Source of the DNA: Sedimenticola thiotaurini
Lineage (GTDB): Bacteria; Pseudomonadota; Gammaproteobacteria; Chromatiales; Chromatiaceae
Assembly: GCA_011051715.1 (NCBI GenBank)
Contig: DRKP01000074.1
Coordinates: 1 to 39,987 of the forward strand
Length of the DNA stretch: 39,987 nt
Direction of reading: 5' to 3'
Below, one piece after another: positions 8,454 to 17,547 of this stretch. Every line of letters starts with the position of its first letter. Position 1 is the stretch's first letter. The position numbers and the translations under genes are program-made. A model generated the notes under the pieces. That model made no database searches. It was not told the DNA's origin and saw only the letters and a list, made by a program, of their open reading frames with translations.

Positions 8454-10193
8454 ATGTGGCAGCGGGGGGGCAGGACCGTAGGGCGGATCCTGTCACTCCT
8501 GCTGCTGTCGATCTGCCTGCCGGCCCAGGCCCTGGAACTGCAGGTGGAGGTCGAGGGGGTGGGCGGCGAGCTGAAGCAGAACGTGCTGGCCTTCCTCGCT
8601 ATCTACCGGGAGCGGGATCGCGACGGGCTGCTGCCGAGCCGGATCCGCTACCTGCATCGCCAGGCGACGCGCCAGATCGGGCAGGCGCTGCAACCGTTCG
8701 GCTACTACCGCAGCCGGGTGCAGGCGTCGTTGTCGGAGCAGGACGGGCGCTGGCTGGCGCGTTACCTGATCGACCCGGGCCCGCCCCTGCTGATCGCCTC
8801 CGTCGACTACCGGGTCACCGGCGAGGGGGCGGATGAGGCTGCCTTTTCCGGCCCCTTTCCGCTGCAACCGGGCGATGTCCTGGACCAGCGACGTTACGAA
8901 AAGGCGAAACAGCGGCTGCTCGAGAACGCCGCCGAGCTGGGCTACCTGAAGGCGCGGCTGGAGAAGGCGGAGATCCGCATCGATCTGCAGGCGTACCGCG
9001 CCGGGATCCGGCTCCATTTCGACACCGGCCGGCGTTTTCTGCTGGGCCGGGTCCGCTTCGACCAGACTCTGCTGGACGACGACTTTCTGCAGCGCTACGT
9101 CGAATTCGTACCGGGTGACCCCTATGACCTGCGCAGGCTGCTGGAACTGCAGGGGGCACTGCTGGACAGTGAGTATTTCCGCCAGGTGGAGGTGGTACCG
9201 CAGATGGACCGGGTGCGCGACCGGCGGGTGCCGCTGCGGGTGGTGGCGCTGCCCAATCCGCGCAACAAGTATCGTTTCGGCCTCGGCTACGCCACCGACT
9301 ATGGCCTGCGCTTCACCCTGGACTGGGACCGGCGCTACATCAACCGCCGCGGACACCGGGGCAACCTGGCGCTGGTCCTGTCCCAGCGCCTGCAGCAGCT
9401 GCGCGGCGAGTACCGCGTGCCTCTCGCCGATCCGCGCCAGGACTTCCTCGCCGTGCGGCCGTCCCTGGCCAACTACGACAGCGACAGCCGCCGTGGTCAG
9501 ACATTTGGCCTGAAGCTGCTCCATTCCACCGACCGGGGCGAATGGCGGCGCGAGCTGGGGCTGGATCTCAACCTGGAGGACTACCAGGTGGCGGAGGAGG
9601 ATGGCAGCGTCCAGGAGCTGGTTCCCTTCATCAGCTGGTCCCGGGTGATCACCGACGACCCGGTCTACACCAGCCGCGGCAGCCGGACCAAGCTCTCCCT
9701 GCTGGGAGCGGTGGACGGCCTGCTGTCGGAGTCGACCTATCTGCAGGGCACGGCGTCGGGCAAGTGGGTGCGCAGCTTCGCCGGGCAGTACCGGTTTCTG
9801 GCCCGCCTGGACCTGGGGGCCACCCTGGCCGCGGACGTGCTCGACCTCGGCGCCACCCGGCGCTTCTTCGCCGGTGGCGACACCAGCATCCGCGGCTACG
9901 ACCTGGACCAACTGGGGCCACGCAATGCGGCCGGGGAGGTGGTGGGCGGGCGCTACCTGGCGGTGGGCAGCCTGCAGCTGGAGCGCCGCATCGCCGGCAA
10001 ATGGAGCCTGGCGCTGTTCCTGGACGGTGGCAACGCCTATGACCCGGCCTACGACAACGAGACCGCCGTCGGCACCGGCTTCGGGCTGCACTGGCGTTCA
10101 CCCCTGGGGCTGATCCGCGCCGACCTGGGGTTCGGTCTCACCGGGGAGGATACGCCGGTGCGTCTGCACCTGATCATCGGTCCCGACCTGTGA
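8454..10193 (+). CDS. tamA: Translocation and assembly module subunit TamA
   Basis: A 579-residue outer-membrane protein of the BamA/Omp85 superfamily. A signal peptide ends near PAQA-LEL, followed by about 230 residues that fit three POTRA domains, then a 16-stranded barrel region. The barrel carries the diagnostic sequence RRFFAGGDTSIRGYD, whose RGY corresponds to the conserved lid-lock motif, and the protein ends in a beta strand (RLHLIIGPDL). TamA works with TamB in envelope assembly and phospholipid transport. The start ATG at 8454 is preceded by AGGTG at 5-6 bp spacing; GTG at 8445 is an in-frame alternative. tamB follows by about 20 bp, the usual pairing. Confidence 0.94.
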   Translation: MWQRGGRTVGRILSLLLLSICLPAQALELQVEVEGVGGELKQNVLAFLAIYRERDRDGLLPSRIRYLHRQATRQIGQALQPFGYYRSRVQASLSEQDGRWLARYLIDPGPPLLIASVDYRVTGEGADEAAFSGPFPLQPGDVLDQRRYEKAKQRLLENAAELGYLKARLEKAEIRIDLQAYRAGIRLHFDTGRRFLLGRVRFDQTLLDDDFLQRYVEFVPGDPYDLRRLLELQGALLDSEYFRQVEVVPQMDRVRDRRVPLRVVALPNPRNKYRFGLGYATDYGLRFTLDWDRRYINRRGHRGNLALVLSQRLQQLRGEYRVPLADPRQDFLAVRPSLANYDSDSRRGQTFGLKLLHSTDRGEWRRELGLDLNLEDYQVAEEDGSVQELVPFISWSRVITDDPVYTSRGSRTKLSLLGAVDGLLSESTYLQGTASGKWVRSFAGQYRFLARLDLGATLAADVLDLGATRRFFAGGDTSIRGYDLDQLGPRNAAGEVVGGRYLAVGSLQLERRIAGKWSLALFLDGGNAYDPAYDNETAVGTGFGLHWRSPLGLIRADLGFGLTGEDTPVRLHLIIGPDL

Positions 10194-10215
10194 ACCCGCC
10201 CCCGCCCCCGTGGTC

Positions 10216-13200
10216 ATGAGCAGCATGTGGAAACTCACCGGCCACCTCCTGGGCCGGCTGCTGTTGTGGCTGGCCTCCACCGCATCGGTACTGCTGCTGC
10301 TGACAGCGCTGCTGCTGCTGGTGCTGTCCTATACCCCGGAGGGAATGGAACGGCTGTTGCAGACCACGGCCCGGGTGGCGGGCCTGGATCTGCGGGTCGA
10401 TGAGGTGGCGGGGCGGCTGGCCGGCCCGCTGGAGTTGCGCGGCCTGCGCTACCGGGACCAGGGGATGGAGCTGGAGGTGCGGCGGCTGCGGTTGCAGTGG
10501 CGACCCCGGGAGCTGTTCCGGGGCACCCTGCATGTCACCGGTCTGGAGCTGGATGAGCCGGCGCTGCGGCTGCGGCAGCAGGAAGCGGCGGGGCCGCTGG
10601 AACTGCCCGCGGTGGCGTTACCGCTGCGGCTGGTGCTGGACCGGGCGGAGGCAACGGGGCTGTCGATCACCAGCGGTGACAGCCGCCGCCTGGTCGAGCG
10701 GATTCGTCTCGCTGCCCGCCTGCAGGGGGAGCGGTTGCGGCTCGACCACCTCTCCCTGGCCATGGCGGGGGCGGCCCTGGAGGTGGCTGGGGAGATCCGG
10801 ATGAAGGGGGCCTGGCCCCTGGATCTGACGGGGCGCTGGGGCTATCCGCTGCCCTCCCTGGAGCGGCTCGAGGGGAGCGGCGAAGTCACCGGGGACCTGC
10901 GCCGGCTTCGGTTCCGCCAGCGCCTCCGCGGTCCGCTGCTGGCCGGGCTCAGCGGGACCCTGACCGACCTCACCGGCACGCCGCGACTCCGGGGCACCCT
11001 GCAACTGCGGCGGCTCGGACCGGCGCTGGCGGCGCGGGTCGCCCCGCTCGACGGTGTGCACGGGCAGCTGGAGGTCGAGGGTGGCACGGAGACCCTGACC
11101 GCCCGCGGCGAACTGGCAGGGCGGATGCCCGACCTGGGAACGGTGAGCAGCCTGTTCCGGCTCCACTGGGGGGGCTCCGCACTGGCAATCCGGCAACTGG
11201 AGCTGCGCTCCGGCCAGGGTGGGGTGCTGCGCCTCGGAGGCGAGTGGCGGCCGGGGGACGATGGCGGCCGCATTGACCTGACGGGGAAGTGGCAGGATCT
11301 CTCCTGGCCGGCCGGCGGCGGGGAACCACTGGTCAGCCCGGCGGGCACCCTGGAACTGGCGGGTGGAATCGACGACTACCGCCTGCAGCTGGCCGGCCGC
11401 CTGCAGGGAGCGGGACTGCCGGAGGCGTCACTGCGCGCGACCGCCCGGGGTGACCGCCGCCGCCTCGATCTCCCCCGGCTGCGGGTGGACCTGCTGGGCG
11501 GCAGTGTCGATGGCAGCGGCCGGCTGGAGTGGCAGCCGGCCCTGCGCGGGCGCCTGCAGCTGGCGCTCGCCGGCATCGATCCGGGCGTGGGGTGGCCGGA
11601 GTGGCCCGGCCGCCTCTCCGGCGACCTGCTCCTGACCGCCACCGGTGACCGTTTCGATCTGCGGATCCGGGACCTGCAGGGGCGCCTGCGTGGCTATCCG
11701 CTGGTGCTGAGCGGTGGCGTCGGGCTGCTCGGCGGGGCCCTGCAACTGGATGACCTGGAACTGAAGTCCGGCGGCAGCCGGCTGCAGGCGGCGGGCCGCC
11801 TCTCCACGGACTCGTCGCTGCGCTGGTCCCTGCTGTCGGACGACCTGGCCAGCCTCTATCCCGGACTGACGGGGAAGCTGTCCCTGAACGGCCGGCTGTC
11901 CGGTGACCGCAACCGGCCGGTGCTGCAGGCCCGGATTCGTGGCAGTGATCTGGCCTATGGCGACCAGCACCTCGGCCGGATCGACGGCGATCTCGATCTG
12001 GACATGGCGGCGGGCGACCGCTTCCGGCTCGACCTGCGGGCCGATGGGATGGTGCTGGCCGGGCGTCAGTGGCGGCACCTGCAGCTGCAGGGCAGCGGCA
12101 ACCGGGCCGCCCACCGGCTGCAGGCGGAGCTCGAGGGGGCGGCCGGTGGTGGCGGCCTGGTCCTGGCGGGCGGCCTGGCGGATGCGATGGCCTGGAGCGG
12201 CCGCCTGGAGCAGTTGCGGCTGCAGGGGAAGGCGATCGGGGAGTGGCGCCTGCAACGCCCGGTGGCGCTGCGCTGGTCCGGGACCGGCGGCACCCTCGAA
12301 CGGGGCTGCCTGCAGCAAGCGGGGTCGGGTCTCTGCCTGGCACTGCAGTGGGAGGGCGGCCCCCGCTGGCGTGGCGATGCCGAGCTGTCGCGCCTGGCCC
12401 TGGAGCGGTTGCGCCCGCTGCTGCCCGGGGATGTCCGGGTCCGCGGGGCAGCCGACGGGCGGCTGCGCTTCCGGTCCGATGCCGACGGCGCCCTGGAGGG
12501 CGAATTCAGCCTCTCCCTGCCCGACTGGCAGCTGGACTACCAGGGGGACCGGTTGTTGCTGGGCGCCAGCCGGGTGACCGGCACCCTGGACCGGGAGGGG
12601 CTGTCACTGGCCCTTGACCTGCCCCTCGGGCGGCTGGGACGGATCGATGGCAGGGCCCGGCTGCCCGGCTGGTCGACCCTGGATCCCGCCCGTCCGCAAC
12701 AGCCGCTGGAGGGGCGGCTCGCGCTGCGGCTGGAGGAGCTCGGGCTGCTCGCGGCCCGCTTTCCCGAGCTGTCCGAGCTGAGGGGCCGGCTGGATGGTGA
12801 CCTGACCCTGGCCGGTACCCTGGCCAGACCCCGGCTGACCGGCCAGGCCGTACTGGAGGCCTCCTTCGATCTGCCGCCCCTAGGCATTGGGGTGCGGGAT
12901 GTGGAGTTGACCCTGACCAGCGATGGTGGCGATACCCTGGACTATCGCGGCCAGGCCCGCTTCGGCGACGGACTCCTTACTCTGACCGGCGCAACCCGCC
13001 TCGACCCCGCCGGCGGCTGGCCCACGCGCATGCGCCTGCAGGGCACGGAGCTGCTGCTGGCCGATATCCCCGAGGCCTGGCTGCTGGCCTCTCCCGACCT
13101 GCGGCTGGAACTGGCCGCCGATGGCGGTCGCCTCGACGGCGGGGTGGTGATCCCCCGGGCCCGTCTGCGTCCCCGCTCGCTGCCGGAGACGGCGGTATCA

Positions 13201-13968
13201 CCGTCGGCGGACGTGCGGCTGGTGACCGGGGAGGGGAAGACCGCCGCGGAGGAAGGGATCCCCCTCTCCGCCAGCGTGCGACTGCGTTTCGGCGACCAGG
13301 TGAGCTTCGACGGTTTCGGTCTGCGCGGTCTGATCCGCGGCGAGCTGGCGTTGCGGGAGGAGGCCGGCCGGGTGGCGACCGGCAGCGGTCAGATCCGGAT
13401 CGAGGAGGGGACCTATACCGCCTACGGCCAGGACCTGGAGATCCAGCGCGGACGGCTGCTGTTCGCCAGCAGCCCGCTCTCCAACCCGGGGGTGGAGCTG
13501 GTGGCCCGGCGCCGGGTGGGCGAGGTGGAGGTGGGGGTGCGGGTCCGCGGGACCCTGCGGCAGCCGCGGCTGGAGGTGTTCTCCCGGCCGCCCATGGTGC
13601 AGTCGGAGGCACTCGCCTACCTGTTGTTCGGGGGACCGCTGAACCGGGGGGCATCGAGCTCCGACAAGCAGCGACTGAGCAGCGCGGCCAGTGCCCTGGC
13701 GGCCGGGGGTGGCGGCTGGCTGGCGGCCGAGATCGGGCGCCAGCTGGGGCTGGACCAGCTCTCCCTGCAGAGCGGTGGCGAGCGCGATCTGGCCCTGCAC
13801 ATGGGTGCCTGGCTGTCGCCGCGACTCTATGTCCAGTACATCACCGGCCTGACCGGCAGCTCCACCAACCAGGTACGGCTGCGCTATGATCTGACCGACC
13901 GGCTGCAGGTCGAGACCCAGGCCGGCAGTGTCCAGGCGGTCGATCTGTTCTATACCATCGAGCGTTAG
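10216..13968 (+). CDS. tamB: Translocation and assembly module subunit TamB
   Basis: A roughly 1,250-residue AsmA-like protein with one N-terminal membrane helix and a very long repeated beta-rich body (many 'L.LDL.G..RL.G' strands), ending in the TamB C-terminal domain. Near the end RQPRLEVFSRPPMVQSEA leads into AYLLFG, and the last residues VETQAGSVQAVDLFYTIER are typical of the family. TamB forms a hydrophobic groove that spans the periplasm and partners TamA. Starts at GTG 10210, ATG 10216 and ATG 10225 are all in frame with no clear ribosome-binding site; 10216 is a compromise. The TAG stop is the first three bases of a 15-bp repeat shared with the end of the dehydrogenase gene at 19656. 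Confidence 0.93.
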   Translation: MSSMWKLTGHLLGRLLLWLASTASVLLLLTALLLLVLSYTPEGMERLLQTTARVAGLDLRVDEVAGRLAGPLELRGLRYRDQGMELEVRRLRLQWRPRELFRGTLHVTGLELDEPALRLRQQEAAGPLELPAVALPLRLVLDRAEATGLSITSGDSRRLVERIRLAARLQGERLRLDHLSLAMAGAALEVAGEIRMKGAWPLDLTGRWGYPLPSLERLEGSGEVTGDLRRLRFRQRLRGPLLAGLSGTLTDLTGTPRLRGTLQLRRLGPALAARVAPLDGVHGQLEVEGGTETLTARGELAGRMPDLGTVSSLFRLHWGGSALAIRQLELRSGQGGVLRLGGEWRPGDDGGRIDLTGKWQDLSWPAGGGEPLVSPAGTLELAGGIDDYRLQLAGRLQGAGLPEASLRATARGDRRRLDLPRLRVDLLGGSVDGSGRLEWQPALRGRLQLALAGIDPGVGWPEWPGRLSGDLLLTATGDRFDLRIRDLQGRLRGYPLVLSGGVGLLGGALQLDDLELKSGGSRLQAAGRLSTDSSLRWSLLSDDLASLYPGLTGKLSLNGRLSGDRNRPVLQARIRGSDLAYGDQHLGRIDGDLDLDMAAGDRFRLDLRADGMVLAGRQWRHLQLQGSGNRAAHRLQAELEGAAGGGGLVLAGGLADAMAWSGRLEQLRLQGKAIGEWRLQRPVALRWSGTGGTLERGCLQQAGSGLCLALQWEGGPRWRGDAELSRLALERLRPLLPGDVRVRGAADGRLRFRSDADGALEGEFSLSLPDWQLDYQGDRLLLGASRVTGTLDREGLSLALDLPLGRLGRIDGRARLPGWSTLDPARPQQPLEGRLALRLEELGLLAARFPELSELRGRLDGDLTLAGTLARPRLTGQAVLEASFDLPPLGIGVRDVELTLTSDGGDTLDYRGQARFGDGLLTLTGATRLDPAGGWPTRMRLQGTELLLADIPEAWLLASPDLRLELAADGGRLDGGVVIPRARLRPRSLPETAVSPSADVRLVTGEGKTAAEEGIPLSASVRLRFGDQVSFDGFGLRGLIRGELALREEAGRVATGSGQIRIEEGTYTAYGQDLEIQRGRLLFASSPLSNPGVELVARRRVGEVEVGVRVRGTLRQPRLEVFSRPPMVQSEALAYLLFGGPLNRGASSSDKQRLSSAASALAAGGGGWLAAEIGRQLGLDQLSLQSGGERDLALHMGAWLSPRLYVQYITGLTGSSTNQVRLRYDLTDRLQVETQAGSVQAVDLFYTIER

Positions 13969-13980
13969 GAGCCTGTCGGA
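13966..13980 (+). repeat. 15-bp repeat TAGGAGCCTGTCGGA, copy 1
   Basis: The 15-mer begins at the tamB stop codon and is identical to 19656-19670, which begins at the stop codon of the FAD-linked dehydrogenase. Here no inverted partner follows, so this looks like a solo end of the element seen complete at 19657-19725. Confidence 0.7.
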
Positions 13981-14007
13981 ACCCTCCCCCCGCGGCCGCG
14001 CTGCGGG

Positions 14008-14013
14008 TATACT
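14008..14013 (+). promoter_or_regulatory. Possible -10 element for small lipoprotein gene
   Basis: TATACT lies 35 bp upstream of the lipoprotein ATG, within GGGTATACTTC. The region 17 bp further upstream is a C-run with no -35 match, so this is a weak call. Confidence 0.25.
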
Positions 14014-14048
14014 TCAGCCACTTTTCGCAGCCATTGGAGACCCCCGAC

Positions 14049-14264
14049 ATGAAACTGACCCGATCGATCCGTCTTCTGCCCGCCCTGCTCGCAGCATTGC
14101 TGCTGGCCGGTTGCGGCGGCGGTGGCGCAGACGTCAAGCAGCAGACCACGACCACCACCATGGGCCAGGAGCTGATGGACCTCAATTCCAGCTACGAAAA
14201 GGGGATCATCTCCGAGGACGAGTACAAAAAGGCGCGAAAGGCGATCCTGAAACGCTACGAATAA
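14049..14264 (+). CDS. Small SHOCT-like lipoprotein
   Basis: A 71-residue precursor. The signal peptide MKLTRSIRLLPALLAALLLA is followed by a lipobox LLAGC with C22 as the lipidation site, then a GGGG linker and a polar Thr-rich stretch. The C-terminal 33 residues (ELMDLNSSYEKGIISEDEY, then KKARKAILKRY) match the short SHOCT-type helical hairpin, in which a 'GxISexEYxkaKakIL' pattern is typical. SHOCT domains are thought to aid oligomerisation. The start ATG is preceded by TGGAG. After Asp at +2 rule considerations (G23, not Asp), outer-membrane sorting is likely. It follows tamB by 80 bp and ends at a palindrome. No specific function is known. Confidence 0.85.
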   Translation: MKLTRSIRLLPALLAALLLAGCGGGGADVKQQTTTTTMGQELMDLNSSYEKGIISEDEYKKARKAILKRYE

Positions 14265-14280
14265 CGCCGCCCGGGCGGCG
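14265..14280. terminator. 16-bp perfect palindrome after lipoprotein gene
   Basis: CGCCGCCCGGGCGGCG is a perfect palindrome beginning immediately after the lipoprotein stop codon. A second, looser stem CGTCCCGG (14287-14294)/CCGGGACG (14328-14335) follows. The region separates convergent genes, so a bidirectional terminator is likely even though no T-run follows. Confidence 0.45.
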
Positions 14281-14352
14281 TGGCCGCGTCCCGGGACCGC
14301 CGGGTGCAGGGTCGTTCCCGGCACGCGCCGGGACGACGATGCGGGCGGTTGC

Positions 14353-14724
14353 TCAGCGGGCGATCTTCCAGCTCCCGTCCTCCTGGCGGCAGAAGGTGTG
14401 GACGCTTCTGCTGCTCTCGTTGCCGGCGTGGTTCTCCATCTTCAGCCGGCGACAGCCACTGCTGGCGTAGCGCCTGGTGGCCGGGGCCGGTTCCAGGGTG
14501 CCGCTGCTGCCGGTGTCCGGATTGCTCCATTCGAAGCGTTGTCCGTCGCGGCCCGTGTTCAGGGCCAGGTCGACGCTATCCCCCAGCAGTTGCCAGTCCC
14601 GGTCGCTGAAGTGGCGCGCCGGTGACGAGTCGAGCCAGCGGAAATTGGCGCCCTGGGCCAGCGGCAGGACCAGCAGGACCAGGGAGAAGAGGGCGGTGGT
14701 GGAGAGAGTGGTGTGGCTGGGCAT
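14353..14724 (-). CDS. Surface antigen-like secreted protein
   Basis: A 123-residue secreted protein. The signal peptide (about residues 1-27, ending LAQGANF) is followed by a short helix, DWQLLGDSVDLALN, and then WSNPDTGSSGTLEP. The 'W.NP.TG..GT..P' string is the hallmark of the RT0821/Lpp0805-type and 17-kDa surface antigen C-terminal region. The C-terminal part has three cysteines in the pattern C...C of RRYASSGCRR and VHTFCRQEDGSWKI, which could form a disulfide in the periplasm. The start is the ATG at 14722-14724, with GAGGT just upstream. The next minus-strand gene upstream starts at 15453 and ends 63 bp away, so the two may be co-transcribed. The role is unknown. Confidence 0.75.
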   Translation of the reverse strand: MPSHTTLSTTALFSLVLLVLPLAQGANFRWLDSSPARHFSDRDWQLLGDSVDLALNTGRDGQRFEWSNPDTGSSGTLEPAPATRRYASSGCRRLKMENHAGNESSRSVHTFCRQEDGSWKIAR

Positions 14725-14787
14725 TGCATTACCTCGAACATACGATGATTGGGGCGGCCGCCGGCCGCCCATGGGCCTGTGGACGGG

Positions 14788-15453
14788 TCACTCCTTCAGC
14801 TTCAGCATCAGGTTGCCCTGCTCGACCCGCACCTCCTCGACGCCATCGGCGAAGGCCTTCCAGAATCCCTCGTCGTTGCCGAATTCCTGCACCAGGTCGA
14901 TGTTCTTCAGGCCGCCGAGCCAGGCGTTGGGCAGTGGCACCCCCATCAGCGAGACCCCCTTCAGGCGCACCACCGGACGGCCGTTCTGGTAGGCGAACTC
15001 GACACCGGTACGCAGGCGCAGGGTCTTGCCGCCGAAGACAGGGAAGTCGGGATCCATCGGCACCAGGATGCTGGCGCTGACCAGGTCGTCGGAGAGGTCG
15101 ATCGCCACCTTGCGCGCCAGGTCGGTATTGTTGGCCAGCAGGGCGTTGAGTTCGCGTTCGCTGAAGCGCACCTCGCGTGAGGCCCCCTCCTCGCTGTAGG
15201 GCTCGGGGGCCGGCCCGCCGCCAGCCGGCGGTCTGCCGGCCACGCTGTCCAGCCGCTCCAGCTTGCGCGAGAGCTGCTGCTGTTCCTGGCTGCTCAGGGT
15301 CACCGGGGTGAACTGGGACGGGAACAGGTAGGCCTTCACCAGCCACAGGGTGATGCCGATGGTCGCCAGCATGGCGATCACCACCACCAGTAGCAACTGA
15401 GGCCAGCTGAAGCGCCTCCCCCTGGTCGGACTGCCTGCGGTCTCTGCTTCCAT
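14788..15453 (-). CDS. Membrane-anchored protein of unknown function
   Basis: A 221-residue protein with a short cytoplasmic N-terminus, one membrane helix (about residues 20-44, LLLVVVIAMLATIGITLWLV), a Pro/Gly-rich linker near residues 75-85, and a soluble domain expected in the periplasm. That domain begins with REVRFSERELNALLANN and contains GKTLRLRTGVEFAYQNGRPV and GVSLMGVPLPNAWLGGLKNI. It ends in a beta-strand run EVRVEQGNLMLKLKE. I recognise no characterised family. The start is the ATG at 15451-15453; GGAGGAG lies 7 bp before it, which excludes the longer frame. It is divergent from the DUF937 gene. A lipid- or ligand-binding periplasmic domain is possible but unproven. Confidence 0.8.
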   Translation of the reverse strand: MEAETAGSPTRGRRFSWPQLLLVVVIAMLATIGITLWLVKAYLFPSQFTPVTLSSQEQQQLSRKLERLDSVAGRPPAGGGPAPEPYSEEGASREVRFSERELNALLANNTDLARKVAIDLSDDLVSASILVPMDPDFPVFGGKTLRLRTGVEFAYQNGRPVVRLKGVSLMGVPLPNAWLGGLKNIDLVQEFGNDEGFWKAFADGVEEVRVEQGNLMLKLKE

Positions 15454-15681
15454 GGTCCACTCCTCCATCGGCCGTGATCCGCTACCCCGGTCGACGCTTG
15501 CCGGGCTTGCGCCGGATGCCGACGCCCCGCCAGTATAGCGCGACCCGCCGTCACCGTCGCAGCCGGTCGCCACGGTTTTCCCCGCTGCGGGTTTCGGGCT
15601 ATATTGCCAGCTGGAACAGGCTCGGTGGCGAACCCGTCGCATCCATCCCGGAAGCGCGGTCGACCCGGGGGAGGGAGCGGG

Positions 15682-16212
15682 ATGGATCTGATGACGATGA
15701 TGTTGGGGGCACAGGGAGGCGGTGCGATACAGCAGCTGGCGCAGCAGTTCGGCATCGGCGAGGAGCAGGCCCGGGCGGCGGTGGCGAAGATGGTGCCGGC
15801 CCTGTCCCGGGGCCTGAAGCGTGACCTGGCGGATCCGGACAACGCCGCCGGTCTGATGCGCGCCCTGCAGCGGGGCGGTCACCAGCGCTATGTCGATCAG
15901 CCGGAGACCCTGGCGGCACCGGAAACGGTGGCCGACGGCAATGCCATCCTGGGTCACCTGTTCGGCAGCAAGGAGGTCAGCCGCCAGGTGGCGGAACGGG
16001 TCGGTGGTGATACCGGCCTGGATTCGGGCATGGTCAAACAGATGCTGCCGATGGTGGCGGCCCTGCTGATGGGTTCCCTCAGCAAGCAGACAGCGGCGCA
16101 GGGGGGCGACGGCGAGGGCCTGATGGGGATGCTCGGCGGGCTTCTCGACGCCGATGGTGACGGCTCGGTGGTGGACGACCTGATGGGCATGGCCGGCAGG
16201 TTTTTCCGATAG
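15682..16212 (+). CDS. DUF937 domain protein
   Basis: A 176-residue protein. The family features are visible: an N-terminal 'LGAQGGGAIQQLAQQFG' segment, then EEQARAAVAKMVPALSRGLK, a central GNAILGHLFGSKEVSRQVAE, and a Gly/Met/Asp-rich tail LLDADGDGSVVDDLMGM. The tail resembles an EF-hand-like calcium loop (DADGDGSVVDD: D, D, D and S at alternating positions). DUF937 proteins have no agreed function. The start is ATG 15682, preceded by GGAGCGG. The YegP-like gene follows by 46 bp. Confidence 0.85.
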   Translation: MDLMTMMLGAQGGGAIQQLAQQFGIGEEQARAAVAKMVPALSRGLKRDLADPDNAAGLMRALQRGGHQRYVDQPETLAAPETVADGNAILGHLFGSKEVSRQVAERVGGDTGLDSGMVKQMLPMVAALLMGSLSKQTAAQGGDGEGLMGMLGGLLDADGDGSVVDDLMGMAGRFFR

Positions 16213-16258
16213 ACGTTTTTTCAACACACAGCCGGCAGGCTGCATGGAGGACATAACA

Positions 16259-16591
16259 ATGAAAGTGGTATTGAAAGAGAGCCAGGCGCAGGAGCCGTTC
16301 AGCTTCGCGTTCATCGACGCGGCGGGGAAGACCGTGGTCAGGAGCGAGAACTACAAGGCCAGGAAGAGCGCCCTCAACGGCATCGAATCGGTGAAGAAGA
16401 ACTGCCAGGACGACAACCGCTACGAGATGAAGGAGTCGAAGAACGGCAAGTTCTACTTCAATGTCAAGGCCAGCAATGGCCAGATCGTCGGTACCAGCAC
16501 GATGTTCGCATCCGCGGCGGAGCGTGATGCGGCCATCGCCGAACTGAAGAGTGACGGCCCGGGCGCGGCGGTCGAGGAACAGGGCGCCTGA
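16259..16591 (+). CDS. YegP-like DUF1508 protein
   Basis: A 110-residue protein made of two tandem DUF1508 repeats: 'PFSFAFIDAAGKTVVRSENYKARKSALNGIESVKKN' in the first half and 'GKFYFNVKASNGQIVGTSTMFASAAERDAAI' in the second, each given here only as its recognisable parts. The family pattern is F.F...A..G.....S..Y.s.....gI.sV. The fold is a small alpha-beta repeat; function in E. coli YegP is unknown. The start ATG 16259 has GGAGG at 8 bp. Following the DUF937 gene closely, it ends at a strong hairpin (16600-16628). Confidence 0.55.
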   Translation: MKVVLKESQAQEPFSFAFIDAAGKTVVRSENYKARKSALNGIESVKKNCQDDNRYEMKESKNGKFYFNVKASNGQIVGTSTMFASAAERDAAIAELKSDGPGAAVEEQGA

Positions 16592-16599
16592 GCCGGTCC

Positions 16600-16628
16600 G
16601 TCCGGCCCCTTGGTGCAGGGGGCCGGAC
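16600..16628. terminator. Bidirectional terminator hairpin
   Basis: GTCCGGCCCC (16600-16609) pairs perfectly with GGGGCCGGAC (16619-16628) across a 9-nt loop. It sits in the 65-bp gap between the convergent YegP-like and DUF547 genes. No U-tract is present, but position and stem strength support termination in both directions. Confidence 0.6.
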
Positions 16629-16656
16629 CTCCCCTCCCTCCATTCCCGCGCCGCTG

Positions 16657-17481
16657 TCAGCGCAGGTCGTTCAGCGACCAGTCGTAGTCGTCGTCCGCGA
16701 TCCCGTCGATCCCCTCCAGCTGCCGCCGCAGCGGTGCATTGGCGTAACGCCGCAGGTGGCGGATCACGCCCGCCTCGCTGGCGCCGAAGTCCTCCTGGAA
16801 CCAGCGATAGATACTGGAGACATACAGTCTTCCATCTTCCACCCGTGCCCCCCGCGGATGATTGATGTATTCCCGCGCCGCCTGCTCCAGCAGCCGCCCG
16901 GCGTTGGCGGCGGTGAAGGCACGCGGCTGCAGGTTGGGGCAGCCGACGGAGGCGCAGTTGACCGCGTAGTGGATCCGGTTGTCGTTCCAGATCGGCCGCA
17001 GGATGCGGTGCTCGATGTCGTCCAGGCTCAGGGCCTGACCGTCGATCCGGAACAGCTTCCTGCCCCAGGGGCCATCGGAGAAGAGACCGGGGGAGATGTC
17101 GATGTCACGGATGGAGGCGACCGGGTAGTGGTCCAGGATCAGCTGCAGGGTGCCGGCGTTGTACAGGTTGATCCAGAACGCCAGCTGTTGCGGTCGGGTC
17201 AGCCGCGCCGGACGGATCCGTTGCAGCTGCTCCAGGTAGGCGGCGAGCCCTGCCCGCTCGCCGGCGGTGACCCCGCCGTAGTCGACCCGGCTGATCCCGT
17301 CTGCACCCTTGTGCAGGCGCCGGTCGAGGAACCGCTGCCAGGGGGTGTGATCGACCCCGGTCTCCGCGACGGTGGCGCTCGGCAGCCAGTACTGCCACAG
17401 CTCCGCCTTCGGCGCCGCTGCGGCGGCGATGGCGGTGGTGAGGAGGAGAAGCAGCAGGAGGGGGCGCAGGCGTGCAGTCAT
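16657..17481 (-). CDS. Secreted DUF547 protein
   Basis: A 274-residue protein with a clear signal peptide (RLRPLLLLLLLTTAIAAAAA, cleaved near residue 24). The body matches DUF547: SRVDYGGV early, LAFWINLYNAGTLQLIL (about 100-116), and NDNRIHYAVNCASVGCPNLQ (about 163-182). The Cys pair in CASVGCP and the WINLYNA core are the most conserved parts of the family. DUF547 proteins are widespread in secreted form and have no established activity; the conserved Cys and His suggest a thiol-based or hydrolase-like centre. It is convergent with the YegP-like gene and divergent from msrB. Confidence 0.88.
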   Translation of the reverse strand: MTARLRPLLLLLLLTTAIAAAAAPKAELWQYWLPSATVAETGVDHTPWQRFLDRRLHKGADGISRVDYGGVTAGERAGLAAYLEQLQRIRPARLTRPQQLAFWINLYNAGTLQLILDHYPVASIRDIDISPGLFSDGPWGRKLFRIDGQALSLDDIEHRILRPIWNDNRIHYAVNCASVGCPNLQPRAFTAANAGRLLEQAAREYINHPRGARVEDGRLYVSSIYRWFQEDFGASEAGVIRHLRRYANAPLRRQLEGIDGIADDDYDWSLNDLR

Positions 17482-17547
17482 CGCTCGGGGAATCCATCAG
17501 TGATAGTGGTGTAGAAGACCCGGGCGACAGGGGCGATAATTCATGCC

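Noticed and set aside
8493..10091. 532-codon minus-strand frame opposite tamA
   Set aside because: It overlaps a complete tamA with signal peptide, POTRA and barrel motifs and itself has no recognisable domain.
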